DNA of 33,500 nucleotides, taken from Symbiodinium natans (taxonomy: Eukaryota; Sar; Dinophyceae; Suessiales; Symbiodiniaceae). Below the pieces are notes generated by a model. It was not told where the DNA came from. It saw only the letters and a program-made list of their open reading frames with translations, and ran no database searches. Position 1 is the stretch's first letter, and every line of letters begins with the position of its first letter. Location: NCBI GenBank assembly GCA_905221605.1, contig CAJNDS010000222.1:64001-97500 (forward strand). Reading direction: 5' to 3'. Made by a program: the position numbers and the translations under genes. Positions 21,401 to 27,800 of the stretch are shown one piece after another.

Positions 21401-24400
21401 AAGTGTTTGAGGCTGGGCCTGCAAATGCTACGTCGCAACAAGCCGTGCCAGACGAAGACTTAGGACAGCCCGAACAAGAACTTACCCCTCAAGTGTCACA
21501 GACTCCTGACGGCGCAGAAGGTGGTGTTGAAGTTGAGCGCGAACCTGAGACAGCTCAGGAAGCCGCAGCCCCTTCCGTGCCTTCTGCCCTGCCAAGCAGT
21601 GAAGCTGTTGATCCAATGAGTGTTCCTGTTCCTGAGTCGGATGATGGACTGGTTAGCGAAAACATTTTTCTAGCTTGTGAAAATATTGGAATTTCAGAGG
21701 CAGACGGTAATGAACTTGTTGCTTTTACGCACGTGGAGACGTCTGAGGAAGCGCAGGGTCCACCCCTTGCTGAAGACGGGTTTCCCTACATCACACAACC
21801 CCTTGAATGTGGAGAGCAACAAGCTTACTGCTTGGAAATACCAATGAATGCCAAAAACTATCGCAAATGTCTCCGTGAAGATGCCCGAGAGCAGATGACT
21901 CTCTTAGCTTCCATCAGCAAACGATCCCGGTCCGAAGTATACCTCAAAGACCTCAATGCCCAGGAACGCCAGCTTTTTGCTCAGGCCAAAGATAAAGAGA
22001 TTCAGTGTTGGTTACAGACTTCTGCCATCAAAGCTGTTCTAAGGCGTAGCCTCAACCCCGACCAGATCCTCAAAAGTAGGTGGGTGCTCACATGGAAGCC
22101 GCCAGAACCAGGTGAGAGCCAACGTGAGCAAAAGCTAGGTTAGTGGTGTTAGGCTACCAAGATCCAAAGCTGGTTGAGGTCATGCGGGACGCGCCCACGC
22201 TTTCCCGCGAAGGGCGTGCTGTGGTCTTACAATCCGTCGCATCTGCAAAATTCACCCTGACTTCGTTCGATATAAAAACTGCGTTTTTGCGCGGAAAAGC
22301 GAGCGCGGATAACTCAGTGGGCATGGAACCCCCGCCTGAACTCAGACAAGCCCTTAAGCTTAAGGAATCTGAAATTTGTCAGTTGTTAGGCAATGCCTAC
22401 GGGAGGGTCGACGCTCCCCTACTGTTTTACAAAGAGCTTTGTAAACAGTTGTTGGCGCTAGGATTCACTCGTCACCCCTTGGAACCATGTGTCTTTATGC
22501 TTTACACCGGCCATCAGTTAAACGGGATCCTGGGGATGCAGGTGGACGACGGTGTTGGAGGGGGAGACACGAAGTTCAATGCAAAACTACAGGAGCTGGA
22601 AAAGAAACTCCCTTTTGGAAGTAGAAAGTATCGTGACTTTGTCTTTACGGGGATTCACCTTCAACAGCTTCCCGACTTTTCCATAAGAGCGTCCCAAAGT
22701 AGTTATGTGCGCAACATTCCTCAGATCGACATTGGTCGTCCTCGGCGTATGACTCCAGAAGCTCAGATCAATGAGTCTGAGCGATCCAAGCTACGTGGTC
22801 TTGTGGGCAGTCTTCAGTATGCGGTCACGCATACTCGACCTGATATCGCCGCGAAACTAGGTGAAGTCCAGAGCCAGATCACGCAAGCTACCGTGCAGAC
22901 TCTCCTGTTGGCCAATAAGGTCTTGCGGGAAGCCCAGGAGCATCATGCGGTATGCATTTACTTCTTACCCATCACACCGAGTGAGCTCACATTTGTCTCC
23001 TTTGGCGATGCTTCTTTCGCTTCCTCTAAAAACCTCAATTCGCATCAAGGAGCCTTGGTCTGTGCAACAGATTCGCGTTTGAATCGGAATCTTGAAGCGC
23101 CTTTGTCACCCCTGTCTTGGGTTTCTAAGAAAATCCCTAGGGTTGTTAGGTCCACTCTTTCAGCTGAAGCATATGCAATGTCCAAAGCGGTGGATCTTCT
23201 TGGGTGGCTCCGAGCCATGTGGGGTGTCATTCACGTGCCTGATTTTTCATGGCAGAAGCCAACAGAAGGCTTCAAAAAGCTGCCAACTGCAGTGGTGGTC
23301 ACCGACTGTAAGTCTCTGTATGACTTGGTCACCAGGTTGGCCATGCCATCATGCGAAGAATACAGGACCACATTAGAGGTTCTCCTAATCAAACAACGTT
23401 GTGAGGAGAACACTTGTTTCAGATGGATACCCACCACACTGCAAGCAGCCGACAGCTTGACAAAAGCCATGGATGCCTCACTGTTGCGTGCTGTATTGTC
23501 CCAAAGCAGATTTAAATTGTATGACAGCGATAACACACTAGATAAGGCGGCGCAAAGACAACAGGCAGTTCAGTGGATCTCCCAGAATCCACATCAGCTC
23601 GCACAGATCTGATATATCACGAGTCTCTGCAGACTCCCTTGAGATGTACATCAGCAGATCGTGCTTGTCCAAAAACAATGGTCAGTGTGAAAACGCTGAC
23701 TTCTCAGGATACATTGGACATGCACGCTCTGTGGCCACGAAGGTCCACAAGGTGCGGGAGGGTCAGGGCTTAGCTTACCGCTGGGCGGCACATGGGACTT
23801 TGAGAGCTGGCGGCAAAAGGGGGCAATCCTTGCAGAGTACAGGGTACTTGATCTCCTTTATTCTGGCGATATTCATCACTGTTGCAGGGCAGCAGTTATC
23901 TTTCATCTTCAGATTGCAGGGCAATCTAACGGAACTTTCAGTTCCATCAGGCTTCGGGGAAGCCCTTGATCTACCAGTGGGAATTCTTGATTGAATTCAC
24001 AAGGGTTTAGGGTCCGCCGACCCTGGCGGCGTGTTGGATGGGTTTGAGGGTGAAAAACCCCCCAAAACCGGGGGGGGGGTAGGGGGGTCGGTGCACAATT
24101 TTTTCGTGGAGGACCGCGCCAGCCGCACGTAAACAGGCGGGGTAGGGGCGCCCTCAGCAAAATCAGCGTTTTCGGCCCCCCCCCACCCACCCCCTCCCCA
24201 CGCCACCCCCAACCCCCACCCCCTCTTCCGCCCACCTGTCTTTTTTGCTTGAGCTTGTCCTACTCCGACCCCCTGCCCCCCCCCCCCCCATAAAACTCTG
24301 CCGACGAGCAGGGCTTCGAACCAGCGAGCGGGTTTAGACCTCTCAACTATGTGAGGGTTGAGGGTTTAGGGTATAGGGTATGGGGTTAGGGTTTAGGGTT

Positions 24401-24753
24401 TAGGGTTTCATAAGGGCTTGTGGGGCTTTGGCGCTAAGGATTTGAGGGTTGGGAGTCAGATGGATTCGGGAATCTCTGTCCTTTAAGGGCACTCCGGACA
24501 CCTGATCCAGACATCGAAGTACCTAAAACCCTAAGGCCCTCAGCCCTAAACTCTCCATCCCTAGACCCCTAAACCTCAAGCCCCAAGCCCCAAGCCCCAA
24601 ACCCTAAACCCTAAACCCTGAACCCTAAACTCTACTCAAAGTGATACAAGGAGCCGGACCCCCGACCTCTCAGGGACGAGACGAAAGCCTCAGCTCAAAG
24701 CGCGCCTCGGCCACGATGTCGTCAAGCACCTGGTAGGGTTTGGGGTTTAGGGT

Positions 24754-24813
<60 letters not shown>

Positions 24814-27800
24814 GGTGTAGGGTGTGGGTTTAGGGTGTTGGGGTGTAGGGTTTGAGGGTGTTAGGGGTGCTAGGGTGTTAGGGGTGTTGGGATGCTAGGG
24901 TGCGAGGTTGTTGGGGCGCTAGTGTTTGCAGGGTGTGTAGGGTTTAGGCTTCTAGGGTTCACGGTTTAAGGTTGAGGGTTGAGGGTTTGAGGGCTTAGGT
25001 TGCAAGCAAGTCTGAAACATAACCAGAGGTCAGAGACATTAAGAGACTCAAACCCTAAACCGGTTTCGTACAGCGGCGTCCCCAGGACTGCCATACAGAA
25101 CGTGCAATACATCAACTTACCGAAGCCGACCTCCAGAAACATAAGCAAGCTGCGAAAGGCTTTTTTAGATTGAACAATGTCCGCGCTATATTCAGAGCCT
25201 GTAAAAATCACCGAAGACCCGAAACCCTAAACTCTAAACCCTAAACCCTGAACCCTAACCCTGAACCCTAAACCCTAACCCAAAACCCTGAACCCTACCT
25301 CAACCCAACACCCAGAACCTCCCCCAAGCACCTGTGGGCCTGTCCGCCCATCGCTGGCAACGACGCGCAGTCCTGGTCTGGCTGCTGGAAGGTTTCTGGG
25401 TAGATGAGAGTACCCTCAGAGGAAGGGTTTAGGGTGTAGGGTTTAGGGTTTCGGGTTTAAGGTTAAGGTTTAGGGTTTAGGGTTTAGGGTTTAGGGTTTA
25501 GGGTTTAGGGTTTAGGGTTTAGGGTTTAGGGTTTAGGGTTTAGGGTTTAGGGTTTAGGGTTTAGGGTTTAGGGTTTAGGTTTAGGGTTTAGGGTTTGGGT
25601 TTGGGGTTTGGGGTTTGGGGTTTGGGGTTTGGGGTTTGGGGTTTGGGGTTTGGGGTTTGGGGTTTGGGGTTTGGGGTTTGGTGCTTAGGCCCACGTATAT
25701 ACTAAATAGTTACATGGACCCTTCGGGGGTAGGGCTTTGGGCTGTGATAGTGCCCGTGACATGAAATCAACTTCGTGGTTGCTTTCCCATGATGAGTCCC
25801 ATAACTTGGGATGTTCCAACTTCTACTAACAGCCCTGAATGGGGATTCTCATAGAAGGTACTTTAATCCCCATTAAGGACTGTCATTATAGGGGAGGAAT
25901 ATCCCAATCCATAACCATGACTGTTTGAAGCTCGGAGTTTGTTTCTGGGTCGGGGCCATAAACCCTAAACCCTAAACCCTCTGGGTCTGGGCCATGACTG
26001 TCTTGGGATGCGCCATGCCAAGTCTACCATGGGGGGTTCAGGCAAAGGTATGAGGGGCAGTTTCCGGGCACCATGGACAACAAGACTAGGACCCTAGCAG
26101 CCGTTCTTAGAAATGATAGCACCCAAAGAGTTATGATTAACAACAGCATGTCCAAGTCTTTCGGGATTCAGAGGTCCCCCAAACCCTAAACCCTAAACCC
26201 TCAACCCTAAACCCTAAACCCTAAACCCGAAACCCCAAACCCTAAACCCTAAACCCCTGAGGGTTTGGTTGTATGGAATTACACACCTCAAACACGGGGC
26301 GAAGCCAAGAGCCGTCTGCGCCCCAAAACCCTGAACCCGCGACTCGGCCCTGCTGGCTTCATAACCAAACCCTCAAGGTTTAGGGTTTAGGGTTTAGGGT
26401 TTAGGGTTTAGGGTTTAGGGTTTAGGGTTTAGGGTTTAGGGTTTAGGGTTTAGGGTTTAGGGTTTAGGGTTTAGGGTTTAAGGTTCAGGGTATCCCGAAA
26501 GCCAAAAGCCTCACAGATTGAACTCGAGAAGCAAACAACCCTTAAGCTTCAAGTCTTCCAAGGTCGGCGGATACGGATGCGAAAAAAAAAACTGCAGGAA
26601 GCTTCGGGGATCTGCGGGGATCTGTGTTCTTCATTGTCAGTCCTGTACAATTGCAAGGCCCATCCCAATTCTCAACCTTCGACTAACTAAAATGTCCTCC
26701 TATGCCATTCGCCTGACTCACACCCAGCCTTACACGAACAACTCCACAACTATCCTACTCTGGCCAGCCCAGGAAGGCCCGTAAAGTGAGGCTACCCCCC
26801 TATTTAACAGGCCTCACATACGAAACCAGACACAAAAAACGCCCTAAACCCGAAACCCTAAACCCTTTACCCCCCCCCCCCCCCAACTGTTTGCTACCTG
26901 GCTTCGGCCAGCGTCCCTGGCTGGCTGGGCATAGGGGCAGAGGCGGAGCCCAATGATCATCGAGTCGACCTAGACTGGGGCTTTTAGGGTTTAGGGTTTA
27001 GGGTTTAGGGTTCAGGGTTTAGGGTTTAGGGTTTAGGGTTTAGGGCAAGAGGTTCTGAGGTAAAAAGGGTCTAGGATTCGGGCGCAGAGGGATTAAAGGG
27101 AAAATTGGGTCTTCTGACTTCACGGCCGTTAGGGTGCATGTCCTCATAAGACAAGCAAAACCCCAAACCCCGAACCCCAAACCCCAAACCCTAAACACTA
27201 AACCCCAAACCCTAAACCCTAAACCCCAAACCCCAAACCCTAAAGCCCAAACCCTAAACTCCACATACACCCTGCTGTCCGGCTGCCCATTGGCGGACTG
27301 CGGCGCAGTCGCCGCCCTCGGAGCGCCGGGCGCGGAGACTGGAGCTCCGCCTGTCTTTCTGCGCGCATAGAGGGTTTTAGGGTTTAGGGTTTAGGGTGCA
27401 TAGGGTGCATAGGGTGCATAGGGTGCATAGGGTTCATAGGGTTCATAGGGTTCATAGGGGGCATAGGGTGCATAGGGTTCATAGGGTTCATAGGGTTCAA
27501 AGGGTTCATAGAGTTCATAGGGTTCATAGCGTTCATAGGGTTCATACCGTTCATAGAGTTCATAGGGTTCATAGGGTGTAGGGCTTTAGGGTTTAGGGGG
27601 CTTAGGGCAATCTGGGCCGTTGCGCCCTTGGGCCACGTCTAACATGACCCAAGCACCTGTGGAGCTCCTCCCAAACGAGCCGCATTGAGGGCTTGCTGGA
27701 GGATGAGGGGCTGAACAACATCTGCACCCTCTGAGGCCTTCCCTGCGTCTGAGGGCGGCACGAGGACAAAACAGCACTTGAGGAGTGCTGAAGCTGCGGA

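Larger units (their letters stand above)
14745..24001 (+). mobile_element. Ty1/copia-type LTR retrotransposon, 9.26 kb
   Basis: Two direct LTRs (314 and 316 bp) begin TGTGAA and end TTCACA. A tRNA primer-binding site follows the 5' LTR, and gag, protease, integrase, RT and RNase H follow in copia order (integrase before RT). A 5-bp target duplication AGGGT flanks the element (14740-14744 and 24002-24006). The LTRs differ by one substitution and one 2-bp indel, so the insertion is recent. The coding strand is opposite to the host gene whose intron it occupies. Between protease and integrase lies an accessory region of about 2.3 kb that the minimal copia plan does not include. pol is split by two frame changes, so this copy is probably not autonomous. 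Confidence 0.95.

Noticed and set aside
23997-24235. Proline/arginine-rich ORFs in the dispersed repeat (also at 33211-33472)
   Set aside because: Both copies are open, but indels change the spacing between blocks and they lack a common start, so a non-coding repeat is more likely.
24300-24350. tRNA-like gene on the minus strand
   Set aside because: GGTTCGAAGCC looks like a T-loop, but the stems do not pair and the anticodon region is too short. A decayed tRNA-derived SINE is possible.
27384-27581. Met-Asn-Pro and Val-His-Arg repeat proteins on opposite strands
   Set aside because: They are simple translations of a 9-bp tandem repeat that has no stop in several frames.
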